Shown piece after piece: positions 24,631 to 33,437 of a DNA stretch of 38,882 nucleotides. The stretch's first letter is position 1. Every line of letters starts with the position of its first letter. Source of the stretch: JBGTBQ01 sp041749275 (GTDB lineage: Bacteria; Acidobacteriota; Blastocatellia; Pyrinomonadales; Pyrinomonadaceae). Position numbers and translations under genes: made by a program. The notes under the pieces are model-generated. The model saw only the letters and a list, made by a program, of their open reading frames with translations. It did no database searches and was not told the DNA's origin. The stretch lies in assembly GCA_041749275.1 (NCBI GenBank), contig JBGTBQ010000041.1, positions 1 through 38,882 of the forward strand. The letters run 5' to 3'.

Positions 24631-27213
24631 TCAACGCTCGCGCACGCGCACCGGCTCCGGCTCATGCCGTGCGGGCTGGCCGCCGCGCTCGCGCGCCTCA
24701 TCCGGCTGCGGCGGTGGCGGCGGTTGCGCGACCAGTTTTTCGAGCGTCTGTTCGAGCGCCTCGCCGATGCGGTTGACGTAGACGAATTCGAGTTCCTGAC
24801 GAACATCGGCGGGGATGTCTTCCGTGTCCGGTTCGTTGCGCGCGGGCAGGACGACGCGGCGGATGCCGGCGCGGTGCGCCGCGAGCACCTTCTCCTTGAT
24901 GCCGCCGACGGGAAAGACGAGACCCGATAGGGTAATCTCGCCCGTCATCGCCGTGTCGTTGCGGACGCGCCTTCCGGTCATCAGCGACGCGAGCGCCGAC
25001 GTGATGGCGACACCCGCCGACGGGCCGTCCTTCGGAATCGCCCCGGCGGGCACGTGCAGGTGCTCGCCATAGTTCTTGAACATCAACTGGTCTATCCCGA
25101 ACTCCGAGGCGTGCGACCAGAGATAGGAGCGCGCCGCGCGCGCCGATTCCTGCATCACCTCGCCGAGCTGTCCCGTGATCGAGAGGCCGGAGCCGCCCGG
25201 TAACAGCGTCGCTTCGATGAAGAGAAGTTGACCGCCCATCTCCGTCCACGCCATGCCGGTCGCCACGCCCGTCGGCAACTCTTTACGCGCCTCCTCCGGG
25301 TAGAAGCGCGGCGCGCCGAGCAGCTCCTTGAGGTCTGAAACGTCAACGCGCACCTTGTCGGCCAGCCCCTGCGCGACGCGGAGCGCGGCCTTGCGCGCGA
25401 CGCCGCCGACGGTGCGCTCTAACTGGCGCACGCCGGCCTCGCGCGTGTAGCGCGCGGCGAGAAACATCAAGGCGTCGTCCGTAATCTCGAACTGGCCTTC
25501 ACTCAGACCGTTCTCCACGGTCTGGCGCGGGACGAGATAGCGGCGCGCGATGTGCAGTTTCTCCTGATCGCTGTAGCCCGCGATGGAGATGATCTCCATG
25601 CGGTCGCGCAAAGGCGAGGCAATCGGCCCCAGTTGGTTCGCCGTGGCGATGAAGAAGACCTTCGAGAGATCGAACGGCAAGTCGAGATAGTGGTCGCGGA
25701 ACGTGTGGTTCTGCTGCGGGTCGAGAATCTCCAACAGCGCCGCCGCCGGGTCGCCGCGAAAGTCCGCGCCGAGTTTGTCAATCTCGTCGAGCATCATCAC
25801 CGGGTTGTTGACGCCCGCCCGCCGCAAACTCTGGATGATCCTTCCGGGCAACGCGCCGATGTAGGTGCGGCGATGGCCGCGCAACTCCGCCTCGTCGCGC
25901 ATACCGCCCAACGAGAGCCGTTCGAATTCGCGTCCGAGCGCACGCGCGATGGAGCGTCCCAGAGAAGTCTTGCCGACGCCCGGCGGGCCGACGAAGCAGA
26001 GAATCGGACTCTTCGAGTCGGGGCGCAGCTTGACGACGGCGAGGAATTCGAGAATGCGCTCTTTCACTTCCTCAAGTCCGTAGTGGTCTTCGTCGAGGAT
26101 GCGGCGCGCTTCGGCCAAGTCCAGTTTATCCTCGGTTGATTTCTTCCACGGCAGTTCCAGCACGTATTCGAGATAGGTGCGGATGACATGGTAATCGGGC
26201 GCGGCTGCCGGCAGGCGCTCCATCCGCTTGAGTTCGCGCTCGGCCTCTTTCCGCACGTCTTCGGGGAGGTCGGCTTGTTCCAGCCGCTCGCGCATCATCT
26301 CGGCCTCGGCCCGCTCGCCGCCCTCGTCGTCGCCCAACTCTTTCTGGATGGCCTTCATCTGCTGGCGCAGGATGTAATCGCGTTGCGCCTTGTCCATCTC
26401 GCCCTGCGCCTCGGTGGCGATCTTCGAGCGCAGTTCCATGATCTCGACTTCGCGCGTCAGGCGCGCGTAAGCGATCTGCAACAGCTCGTCCGCCGTTTCG
26501 GCTTCGAGCATCTGCTGCTCCTGCTCGACGCCGAGGTTGAGGATCGAGCCGAGGAAGTAGGCGAGCTGCACCGGGTCGTTCGACGAGAGGATGGCGCCGC
26601 GTATCTCCGGCGGGATTTCCGGCAGCATCGCCAGCGCGCGTTGAATCAATGTCTGCACGTTGCGAAGCAGCGCCTCGACCGTCCCCTCATCCTTCTTGAC
26701 GGGCATGGGCAGCGTATGGACGCGCGCGCGGATAAAAGGGTCGGTCTGTAGCCACTCGACGACGCGGACGCGGTCGGTGCCGTGAACGATGAGTTGCAGG
26801 CCCTCGGGCGTGCGCATCATGCGCTTGACCATCACGAGCGTGCCGACTTCGTAGAGGTCGTCGGGAGGCGTGGCCTCGCCGTCGGAGCCGCCGCGTCCCT
26901 CGCGCACGGTGATGCAGACGAGCAGCTTCTCCTCGGTCGCAAGCGCCGCCTCGACCGCCGCGACCGAGCGCGGTCTACCGGCGGCGAGCGGAATCACCGT
27001 CCCCGGAAAGAGCGTCGTCTGTTGCAAGGGCAGCACGGCGATCTCGAACACGCCCGGCTCGGCCTGCAACACTTCGGGCCGGCCCGTCTGCTCGCGCGCC
27101 GCGTCCGTGGGCGGGGCGTCCGGTTGATTCTCGCGCGCGCTCTGCTGTCCGGCTGGCGGCGCTTGTTTGGTGTTCTCTCGCGCCTGATCCTTCTTCAAAT
27201 TTTCTTCCGCCAT
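24631..27213 (-). CDS. lon: ATP-dependent protease Lon
   Basis: The 860-residue protein is a LonA-type protease. Its N-terminal substrate-binding domain begins near FEIAVLPLQQTTLFPG and is followed by a coiled region. The AAA+ module has Walker A GPPGVGKTS (K415) and Walker B VMMLDEIDK. The protease domain holds the Ser-Lys dyad: S732 in KDGPSAG and K775 in GGIKEK. It degrades damaged and regulatory proteins in the cytoplasm. ATG 27213 (MAEENLKK) is preferred over the frame's upper start at 27282, which would overlap the hsp20 stop. About 50 residues of Gln/Pro/Ala-rich linker precede the first domain. It follows hsp20 by 65 bases, which fits a heat-shock unit. Confidence 0.95.
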   Translation of the reverse strand: MAEENLKKDQARENTKQAPPAGQQSARENQPDAPPTDAAREQTGRPEVLQAEPGVFEIAVLPLQQTTLFPGTVIPLAAGRPRSVAAVEAALATEEKLLVCITVREGRGGSDGEATPPDDLYEVGTLVMVKRMMRTPEGLQLIVHGTDRVRVVEWLQTDPFIRARVHTLPMPVKKDEGTVEALLRNVQTLIQRALAMLPEIPPEIRGAILSSNDPVQLAYFLGSILNLGVEQEQQMLEAETADELLQIAYARLTREVEIMELRSKIATEAQGEMDKAQRDYILRQQMKAIQKELGDDEGGERAEAEMMRERLEQADLPEDVRKEAERELKRMERLPAAAPDYHVIRTYLEYVLELPWKKSTEDKLDLAEARRILDEDHYGLEEVKERILEFLAVVKLRPDSKSPILCFVGPPGVGKTSLGRSIARALGREFERLSLGGMRDEAELRGHRRTYIGALPGRIIQSLRRAGVNNPVMMLDEIDKLGADFRGDPAAALLEILDPQQNHTFRDHYLDLPFDLSKVFFIATANQLGPIASPLRDRMEIISIAGYSDQEKLHIARRYLVPRQTVENGLSEGQFEITDDALMFLAARYTREAGVRQLERTVGGVARKAALRVAQGLADKVRVDVSDLKELLGAPRFYPEEARKELPTGVATGMAWTEMGGQLLFIEATLLPGGSGLSITGQLGEVMQESARAARSYLWSHASEFGIDQLMFKNYGEHLHVPAGAIPKDGPSAGVAITSALASLMTGRRVRNDTAMTGEITLSGLVFPVGGIKEKVLAAHRAGIRRVVLPARNEPDTEDIPADVRQELEFVYVNRIGEALEQTLEKLVAQPPPPPQPDEARERGGQPARHEPEPVRVRER

Positions 27214-27278
27214 GACGTATATAGTTCTCTCAGTGGAAGGACATAACCGTCCGTTACCGTCGGCAATTCCGACCTGAT

Positions 27279-27653
27279 TCACTCACAGTCCACCTGCTCG
27301 CGCAGGCGTATGATAAGCAGGCCATCCTGATAGAGCGTCTCCAGCCCCTTTCCCTCAAGGCGACACGGAAAGCGGATGGCTTTCTCGAAGCGGCTGTAGA
27401 CGATTTCAAGCTGTTGGTACGAGATGCATTCCGTGCAGGTCGTGTCGCGCCGCGACCCCGTCACGCGAAGTACATCTTGTTCGATGGCAAGCTTGATCTC
27501 GTCTGGCCGGACGCCCGCCAACTCGATCTTCACCACCCAGCCGCCATCGCGCGTCCGGTAGACATCCGCCGGCGGATACCACACCTGCTCCACGTAGCGG
27601 ACGCCGCTCGCCTTCGGCAGCATCCGCAGGTAATGTTCGATTGATCGGGCCAT
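27279..27653 (-). CDS. Hsp20/alpha-crystallin small heat-shock protein
   Basis: The 124-residue protein has the alpha-crystallin fold: PPADVYRTRDGGWVVKIELAGV opens the domain, IEQDVLRVTGSRR is the second strand pair, and the closing strands lie around FEKAIRFPCRLEG and GLLIIRLRE. Small heat-shock proteins hold unfolded proteins in a soluble state for refolding or for proteases such as Lon, whose gene follows directly. The C-terminal I-x-I/V anchor motif is reduced to IIRLREQVDCE. A cysteine pair, CTEC, sits in the middle loop, which is not usual and could respond to oxidation. It begins 15 bases past a long hairpin on the same strand. Confidence 0.9.
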   Translation of the reverse strand: MARSIEHYLRMLPKASGVRYVEQVWYPPADVYRTRDGGWVVKIELAGVRPDEIKLAIEQDVLRVTGSRRDTTCTECISYQQLEIVYSRFEKAIRFPCRLEGKGLETLYQDGLLIIRLREQVDCE

Positions 27654-27667
27654 AAAAAGAGGGTTTT

Positions 27668-27776
27668 GGGTTTTGGATGTTAGGTGTTGGGTGCTGGGTT
27701 TTGGTTAAGGCTGAAGGTCTGAGCGGCCTTCCACCAAGTATAAAACCCAACACCTAGCACCTAACACCCAACACCC
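27668..27776. terminator. long imperfect hairpin between the CBS and hsp20 genes
   Basis: Arms 27668-27702 and 27742-27776 pair at 30 of 35 bases. Both arms are built of near-repeats of GGGTGTTA and its complement. On the minus strand it starts directly after the CBS stop and is followed by CTCTTTTT, so it can act as terminator. Confidence 0.65.
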
Positions 27777-27777
27777 T

Positions 27778-28656
27778 TTAGCCAAAGATTCTGTTCCAGA
27801 ACGACGCGCCGCTGGAGATTTCTTCGAGCGCCTCGCCGAGTTCGCGGTCTTGTTCGGTTTCGAGAGCCACGTCGGCCATCGAGATGATGCCGCGCAGATT
27901 CCCGTCGCGGTCAACGACCGGGATGCGGCGCACCTGTTTGTCGCCCATCTTGCGGATGGCGTCTATGACGCGGTCGTTCGGCTGCGCCGTGTGGATGTCG
28001 GTCGTCATGATCTCTTCGGCGCGCACCGTGCGCGGGTCTTTGCCCTCGGCGACGGCGCGCACGGAGATGTCGCGGTCGGTGATGAGGCCGACGAGCTTGC
28101 CGGTGCTCCCCACCACGTTCGGCTCGACCTTGTTGATGTCGGGCCGCGACTTTTCGAGATCCGTCAGCGCTTCGGTCGCGCGCTCGACGACCGGGATCAC
28201 GCCTGTATCCTCGTCGCGCATCATCCGCGCCACCTGATCGAGCGACGTGTCGCGCATCGCCACCGTCACGTCGCGCGTCATAATGTCGCGACAGCGCACG
28301 TGCGAGCGCGAAGCGCCCCGTCCCCGACCACGCGCGCCGCGCGCATACTCGTCGTCCTCGTCATAGCGCGCATCGCGCCGTCTGTAATCGTCTTCGCCGC
28401 GTCGCGGGTCTGGCGGCGGCGGCGCATATCGCTCGCCCCGCTCGGGATCGCGCCGCCAACCGAACGGGCGCCCGCCTCCGTCTCCGCGTCCGAGGTCACG
28501 CGCCGGATAGTCGTCGCGCTCGCCGCCGCGGTCGAACCCGCGCCCGTAACCTTCGCGCGGCGACGTATAGCGGTCGAACCCGTAGTCATCGCGCCCGTGC
28601 GGGTTATGCCCGCCGCCGTAATACCTGTCGTCCCAATCATCCCTGTATCTTGACAT
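27778..28656 (-). CDS. CBS-domain protein with Arg/Gly/Tyr/Asp-rich N-terminus
   Basis: The 292-residue protein starts at the ATG at 28654-28656, behind an AGGAGGA complement. Residues 1-120 are a disordered, highly charged tail of Arg, Gly, Asp and Tyr (RYRDDWDDRYYGGG and similar). A CBS pair follows: CBS1 from CRDIMTRDVTVAMRDTSL and CBS2 from AEEIMTTDIHTAQPNDRV to RRIPVVDRDGNLRGIISMADV. CBS pairs bind adenosine nucleotides and act as energy sensors. CBS1 holds a 25-residue insert (ATEALTDLEKSRPDINKVEP). RG/YD-rich tails are typical of RNA binding or condensate formation, so nucleotide-tuned RNA binding is an idea worth testing; it is not shown. It lies in a run of stress genes. Confidence 0.87.
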   Translation of the reverse strand: MSRYRDDWDDRYYGGGHNPHGRDDYGFDRYTSPREGYGRGFDRGGERDDYPARDLGRGDGGGRPFGWRRDPERGERYAPPPPDPRRGEDDYRRRDARYDEDDEYARGARGRGRGASRSHVRCRDIMTRDVTVAMRDTSLDQVARMMRDEDTGVIPVVERATEALTDLEKSRPDINKVEPNVVGSTGKLVGLITDRDISVRAVAEGKDPRTVRAEEIMTTDIHTAQPNDRVIDAIRKMGDKQVRRIPVVDRDGNLRGIISMADVALETEQDRELGEALEEISSGASFWNRIFG

Positions 28657-28824
28657 AAGCTCCTCCTGGTTTGATCTCGCGCCGCAACGCGACGGGCGCA
28701 CCCTCTCAGAAATTCGGGGTGAGAGGTAAACGCCTCCGCCGGCCCGCGCATACAAGCGCGCACACGACGACAGGCGCGGACGGCCCTCCGTTTCGGTCGC
28801 TTCGAGGGGAACATGCGTGATTAT

Positions 28825-28954
28825 AAAGGATGAAGGATGAAGGCGGAAAGCGGGGAAGGCGAGAGGGGAAAGGATCGCGGAGAAAGTGGAGAAAGGTGAA
28901 GCAGGATTTTATCTCGCTCCTCTTCGCCCTTTCTCCGCTTCCCCGGCCATCCTT
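28825..28954. terminator. purine-rich imperfect hairpin after the SIMPL gene
   Basis: A GA-rich left side (repeats of GGATGAA and GGGGAA) opposes a CT-rich right side ending GGCCATCCTT. Pairing is approximate, roughly three quarters. It begins right at the SIMPL stop, so it probably ends that transcript. Confidence 0.5.
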
Positions 28955-29930
28955 ACTGCTTGGTCTCTATCTCGGCGACGAGTTGCACCTCGGCGCGCAC
29001 GTCGAGCGTGCCGATCTCGATGGGCGTCTGTGCGTCCTTCGCCATATTCATCACAGCGCTGCGCTCGTAGAGCGGAACCGGCGGACGAGCCGCGCCCGCT
29101 TCCTGCACTTCCACAACGCGGACGAGACGGCCTCCGAGAGCCTCCGCGATGAGCCGTGCTTTCGAGACGGCCTCGCGCGTGGCGTTCGTCAGGGCTTGTC
29201 CGCGCGCCTGTTCGTCGCGGCGCAGCGTGAAGGCGAGGCTGTCAATATTGTTCGCGCCCGCGCGCGTCGCGGCGTCAATCACGGCGCCGACCTTCGGTAG
29301 CTCACCCATCGTGACCATCACGCTGTTGCGCGCGAGATAGCCGGTGATGCGCGGCGCCGTGCCGTCGCGATAGTCATACTGTGGCTGAAGACTGTAGCCG
29401 CTTGTCTTCACCTCCGCGCCCGCGCCCGCCGCCGCCTTCACGGCGCGCACAACCGCATCCGACTTCGTCGCGTTCTCACTCTGCGCCTCGGAGGCGCTCA
29501 AGTTCTGTGTGACGACGGCGACTTGGATGATGGCCGTGTCGGGCTGCGATTGCACGAGCGCGTCGCCCGTCACCACGACGCGCGTCAGACCGCGCGCGGC
29601 CCCGCCCGTCACCGCCTGCTCGCCCTGCGGACGCATCGAGCGCGCCTCGAACGGTGTGCCCTCCATGTAGGTCGTCACGATATCCTTTTTCGTTTCGCCG
29701 GTGGCCTCGACATCGGCGCCCTCGCGGAACCACGACTCGTTTTTGAAACGGTCGGCGTTGATGATGAGATACCTCTCACGCGGCGCATTGACAATCCAGC
29801 CGCCCGGCTCGACCGTCCGGCCCAGACGACCCCGGACGGTAATCTCTTCCGTCGCGGCTGATGCCTGCGCCGCGAAGATAAGCACCAGAGCGGCAACGCA
29901 CGCCCTCATCAATAAGAAACTTTTACGCAT
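28953..29930 (-). CDS. SIMPL (DUF541) domain secreted protein
   Basis: The 325-residue protein begins with a signal peptide (MRKSFLLMRACVAALVLIFA to ASA). An N-terminal beta module of about 90 residues follows (EITVRGRLGRTVEPGG). The SIMPL/DUF541 domain then runs from about residue 115 to the end: VVVTGDALVQSQPDTAIIQV, SGYSLQPQYDY, GYLARNSVMVTMGEL and EALGGRLVRVVEVQE are typical. SIMPL proteins are periplasmic and often stress-linked; the biochemical role is uncertain. ATG 29930 is chosen; a GTG two codons earlier is also possible because GGGAG lies close to both. The gene heads a minus-strand run that continues with the CBS, hsp20 and lon genes. Confidence 0.87.
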   Translation of the reverse strand: MRKSFLLMRACVAALVLIFAAQASAATEEITVRGRLGRTVEPGGWIVNAPRERYLIINADRFKNESWFREGADVEATGETKKDIVTTYMEGTPFEARSMRPQGEQAVTGGAARGLTRVVVTGDALVQSQPDTAIIQVAVVTQNLSASEAQSENATKSDAVVRAVKAAAGAGAEVKTSGYSLQPQYDYRDGTAPRITGYLARNSVMVTMGELPKVGAVIDAATRAGANNIDSLAFTLRRDEQARGQALTNATREAVSKARLIAEALGGRLVRVVEVQEAGAARPPVPLYERSAVMNMAKDAQTPIEIGTLDVRAEVQLVAEIETKQ

Positions 29931-30269
29931 TATCACTTCACTCCCTTTTCTCGAATTTGTCTTTTGCTTTTACTATCTATCAGGAGAGATGACTGACGCA
30001 ACAACTGAGGTTGCGCGTCACATTGCATGAACGCGGGGACGATGAAAACTTGCGTTGCTTCTGTCAAACGATAGTCCGCGCGTCGAAGGGAGATGCGTCG
30101 GCAAACCCGTTCGCAATGATCCATGCAACATCGCGGGAACCGAATCTTCTGAATTCGTAATAGTTCTTTTGTGTCTTTGTGTTTTTGGAGTGAGTTGTCG
30201 TGAGATTCAATGGTCGAGCACGCGCATTGATTGCTGGCGCGTGGCGTGGTTTGTTACAGTTCTGGCATC
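29931..30269. other. divergent intergenic region
   Basis: This must hold the promoters of the SIMPL gene (minus) and the Rieske gene (plus). No strong -35/-10 match or repeat is evident. The T/G-rich string around 30166-30190 stands out in composition only. Confidence 0.4.
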
Positions 30270-30626
30270 GTGCAACCAACCGGTTCAAATCTCTCCAACT
30301 TCAAGCGCCCGCCGCGCGAAGGCAAACTCGCCACGGTCGGGCGCGTCGAAGACGTGCCTGAAGGGCGCGGCGCGACGGTCGAACTCGAAGGCGGCAAGGA
30401 ACTCGCGCTCTACAACGTGGGCGGCGAATTTTTCTGCATCGAAAATTTCTGCCCGCACAGGGGCGCGCCTCTTGCCGACGGGAACTTGTGCGGTCACGCC
30501 GTCGCCTGCGACTGGCACGGCTGGCGCTTCGACGTGCGGACGGGCGCGTGCCTCAACCGCGTCAGCGATTCGGTCGAGACTTACGAAGTCGTGATCGAAG
30601 AGGGTTGGATTAAAATTGTCGTTTAG
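30270..30626 (+). CDS. Rieske [2Fe-2S] ferredoxin-like protein
   Basis: From GTG 30270 the protein has 118 residues and is a Rieske ferredoxin. Both cluster motifs are complete: CPH in IENFCPHRGAPLADG, then 16 residues later CDWH in VACDWHGWRFD. It probably carries electrons for an oxygenase or nitrite-reductase-like enzyme that is not encoded nearby. The start is uncertain: there is no clear ribosome binding site, and an earlier TTG at 30231 is open. Its last 146 bases reappear at 33248-33393 beyond a restriction-modification pair, which shows that the pair landed at the 3' end of this gene. The copy here is intact and its stop is unchanged. Confidence 0.85.
   Translation: MQPTGSNLSNFKRPPREGKLATVGRVEDVPEGRGATVELEGGKELALYNVGGEFFCIENFCPHRGAPLADGNLCGHAVACDWHGWRFDVRTGACLNRVSDSVETYEVVIEEGWIKIVV
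30481..30626. repeat. left 146-bp direct repeat (3' end of the Rieske gene)
   Basis: It matches 33248-33393 at 137 of 146 bases. All nine differences lie in the first 15 or the last 43 bases; the core 30496-30583 is identical. Together the copies bracket the methyltransferase and endonuclease genes. Confidence 0.93.
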
Positions 30627-30691
30627 ACTTTTCCTCAACCAAGTGTGGTATCACCTAGTCGGTATGAAGCTCCGGCCCAGCAACAGTTAAC

Positions 30692-32146
30692 ATGACACAA
30701 GAATTACATGCGGCGCTTGGTACGGGCGCGAAACTTGAATCACCGCAGTCTACTCACGGAGACTCGCTCGGAAAAATCGAGCGGCTCGACCACGAGTTGG
30801 CGGGGCGGTTCGAGGGGAAATTCGTCGTCCAATCATCTCTCACGCGCTCGCTGGTTAGTTTTCAGGCTAACAAATCCAGGGCCGTCTACCGTTGGTACAA
30901 GTACAAAGAGGCTTTCTCCGCTTCACTGATTGAACACTTGTTGATGCGTTATGCAGCCCACGCTCGCAGAATCCTCGACCCGTTCGCCGGCAGCGGCACG
31001 GCCATCTTCGTCGCCAGCGCGGTCGGCGCTCGCGCCGAAGGAATCGAACTACTTCCCATCGGTCAGGAAATAATTTCCGCAAGGAGGATTTTAGAGGAAG
31101 GGTTCGACGGGGAGGAGGTTGCGGCATTGCGGCGCTGGGCTGCTACGCGACCGTGGGAACAGTCCGAAGCACAGCGACATCTGCCGGAACTGCGGATCAC
31201 CCGTGGCGCTTATCCGCCACAGACGTTGGATGCTATGGAGAAATACATGGGCGCGTGGGAACGTGAGGATGCGCGTGTCCGAGCCGTCCTGTGCTTCGCC
31301 TTGCTTTGCGTGCTCGAAGAGGTGAGCTTCACACGCAAGGATGGGCAGTATCTTCGTTGGGATTATCGTTCAGGCCGGAAGCAAGGCCGGAAGCCTTTCG
31401 ATAAAGGGCGCATACTTTCTTTTAATCAGGCAATCTCTGCCAAACTGAACGAGATCGTCCATGATCTCGAAGCAGTCGAGCACGGAACCGGCCTCTTCCC
31501 CGAAGAAAAATTGAACGGCGGCACGTACCTTCACTCCGGATCGTGCCTCACGGTGTTGCCGACTTTGCCAGACCGGGTATATGACGCCGTTGTTACTTCT
31601 CCGCCTTATTGCAACCGCTATGATTACACAAGGACTTACGCACTGGAACTTGCCCTGCTCGGCGTGGGCGAGCAGGAGTTAACTCACCTACGTCAGGAGA
31701 TGTTGAGCTGCACGGTGGAGAACAGAGCTAAAGACTTGCTGGCGATGAATCCGACGTGGGCTTCGGCGGTCGCCGCCGCCGACCGGCAGGAGTTGCTGCA
31801 AACCGTCTTGCGTTATCTGGAAGCACAAAAGGCGGCAGGCAACTTGAACAATAACGGCATCCCGCGGATGGTTCGCGGCTACTTTTACGAGATGGCCTGT
31901 GTCGTCGCCGAGTGCGCGCGAGTGCTCAAACCCGGCGGCGCGCTCCTCATGGTCAACGACAACGTCCGCTATGCCGGGGCCAGTATCTCCGTGGACACTA
32001 TTCTCTCGGACATCGCGGAAAACTTGGGTTTCCGCGTCGAAAAAATTCTCATGCTGCCGGGCGGCAAAGGTAACAGCAGTCAGCAAATGGGGCGGCACGG
32101 GCGCGAGCCGCTGCGGAAATGCGTGTATGTGTGGAGAAGAGCTTGA
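30692..32146 (+). CDS. Type II DNA methyltransferase, probably m4C, AvaI/BsoBI type
   Basis: The 484-residue protein has the SAM-binding motif ILDPFAGSGT (residues 94-103), the catalytic TSPPY (302-306), and a downstream strand GGALLMVNDNV. The S-P-P-Y form of motif IV is typical of N4-cytosine methyltransferases. About 200 residues between the motifs probably form the target-recognition region. The stop overlaps the start of the endonuclease gene by one base (TGATG). Because that gene resembles AvaI/BsoBI, the predicted site is CYCGRG, inferred only through the partner. The enzyme looks intact although the endonuclease is broken, so it may now act as an orphan methyltransferase. It lies inside the 146-bp direct repeats. 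Confidence 0.88.
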   Translation: MTQELHAALGTGAKLESPQSTHGDSLGKIERLDHELAGRFEGKFVVQSSLTRSLVSFQANKSRAVYRWYKYKEAFSASLIEHLLMRYAAHARRILDPFAGSGTAIFVASAVGARAEGIELLPIGQEIISARRILEEGFDGEEVAALRRWAATRPWEQSEAQRHLPELRITRGAYPPQTLDAMEKYMGAWEREDARVRAVLCFALLCVLEEVSFTRKDGQYLRWDYRSGRKQGRKPFDKGRILSFNQAISAKLNEIVHDLEAVEHGTGLFPEEKLNGGTYLHSGSCLTVLPTLPDRVYDAVVTSPPYCNRYDYTRTYALELALLGVGEQELTHLRQEMLSCTVENRAKDLLAMNPTWASAVAAADRQELLQTVLRYLEAQKAAGNLNNNGIPRMVRGYFYEMACVVAECARVLKPGGALLMVNDNVRYAGASISVDTILSDIAENLGFRVEKILMLPGGKGNSSQQMGRHGREPLRKCVYVWRRA

Positions 32147-33229
32147 TGGTGAAGCCCAAAGCATATCTCGCGCATTTAAAGTCGGGAGATGATCTGGTAA
32201 CAACTTATGAATCCGTCCGCGCCGGGTTTGTAGCGTTGGCGCTCGAAAAGAACCGGCGCGCGACCCCTTTCGTCGAGCAGGCGCGCGCGCTGAAAGTCGC
32301 CGCCGCTGACGCTGCCACTCCCGCCGACTTGATTAACATTGAAGGAATCCAATCGGCTTTGCTCACCGCCGCCGGGGTGTCGGATAAAGCCGCACAGCAC
32401 TTGCAGCCCGAAGACAAAGAGTCCGCGGTTCAGAGCCTGATAGAGAAATTTCTCGCGCCGGCGGGCGTGGAGTTCATCGAAGAGTTGATCTACAGATTCC
32501 TTCTCACGCGCGGTGACACGCTCGGCGGCTCGATGCGTAACGTCGGCGGTATGCTGGCTCAGAGAAAACTCAGCCGCGCGCTCATCTCCACTCTGGCGGT
32601 TGCCGGGACGCCTTACCAATGGCTGCACGCGGCGAATAACACGTGGCTGCCGATGTCAAAAGACGACTCGGACATCGAACTGCGCCTGCGAGGGTTGAGT
32701 TGGGTTAACGGGAGAAAGCGGCGCACGGTCGTCTACAACCTGACCGTGCCGTTCCTGAAGAACAACGTAGACTTACAGCGGTTTGCAATTGGGTGCGACC
32801 GTTTAGAGGCGGGCAATGCCCGCCGGTTCAACTTGAGACGGCGGGCATTGCCCGCCTCTAAACGGTCGTTGATGTGGTCGCATCCAATTGCAAATTGCCA
32901 TATGTCTGTTCAATTGCGGCCCAGCGGAACTAAAAGAAAGATACGGCTCGCCCACTTCGTACATCGCGCTGGGAGAACTGAAAGGCGGCATTGATCCGGC
33001 GGGGGCGGACGAGCATTGGAAGACCGCCCGAACCGCGCTGTCACGGGTTCGCGCAGTCTTCGCGGAGAGCAGCCTGACGCCGCACACGTTTTTCATCGGG
33101 GCCGCGATTGCGAAGAAGATGGCACGAGAAATCTGGGCGGAGTTGGAAGCCGGGACGCTTGAGAACGCGGCTAATCTGACAGCGGAGAATCAGGTTTCAT
33201 CCATCTCGCGCTGGCTATGCCGACTCTGA
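32146..33229 (+). pseudogene. AvaI/BsoBI-family restriction endonuclease gene split by a palindromic insertion
   Basis: The first 210 codons (from ATG 32146, MVKPKAYLAHLKSG) run to VPFLKNNVDL. The rest, ICLFNCGPAELKERYGS to SISRWLCRL, continues in another frame from about 32897 to 33229. Together they give about 320 residues, the size of BsoBI. From memory, BsoBI uses Asp212, Glu240, Lys242 and His253; the remnant has D209 in NNVD, then ELK and, eleven residues beyond the Lys, DEH with the same spacing. The insertion at 32781-32895 lies just behind the catalytic Asp and shifts the frame. The read-through product has 283 codons and lacks the other catalytic residues, so cleavage activity is presumably lost. 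Confidence 0.85.
32781..32895. mobile_element. palindromic element, family member B, inside the endonuclease gene
   Basis: A perfect 30-bp inverted repeat (32796-32825 with 32839-32868, loop 13) is framed by outer arms TTTGCAATTGGGTGCGACC (32782-32800) and its near-complement at 32876-32894. No open frame for a transposase exists, so any movement depends on a protein encoded elsewhere. It shares the core with the elements near 24122 and 38577. Confidence 0.88.
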
Positions 33230-33247
33230 AATCTCAGAGAACCCAAC

Positions 33248-33393
33248 GGAACCCGTGCGGCTACGCCGTCGCCTGCGACTGGCACGGCTGGCGCTTCGAC
33301 GTGCGGACGGGCGCGTGCCTCAACCGCGTCAGCGATTCGGTCGAGACTTATGAAGTCGTGATCGAAGAGGGTTGGATTAAGATCGTGATTTAG
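33248..33393 (+). pseudogene. 3' fragment of the Rieske gene (right direct repeat)
   Basis: It encodes NPCGYAVACDWHGWRFD to EEGWIKIVI and the stop, but lacks the start and the first cluster motif, so it is a non-functional remnant. It differs from the intact copy by L/P, H/Y and V/I. A terminator follows at 33438, which I take to be the original terminator of the Rieske gene. Confidence 0.88.
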
Positions 33394-33437
33394 AGAAACG
33401 ATCAGCGAGCGGTGCGGGCCGCTTGCTCCGATGCGCG

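Noticed and set aside
27850..28653. 267-codon plus-strand open frame opposite the CBS gene
   Set aside because: The CBS domains on the minus strand are unmistakable and have a good ribosome binding site.
32888..33229. A separate 113-codon gene starting at TTG 32888
   Set aside because: It is the displaced C-terminal half of the endonuclease, carrying its ELK and DEH residues, not an independent gene.
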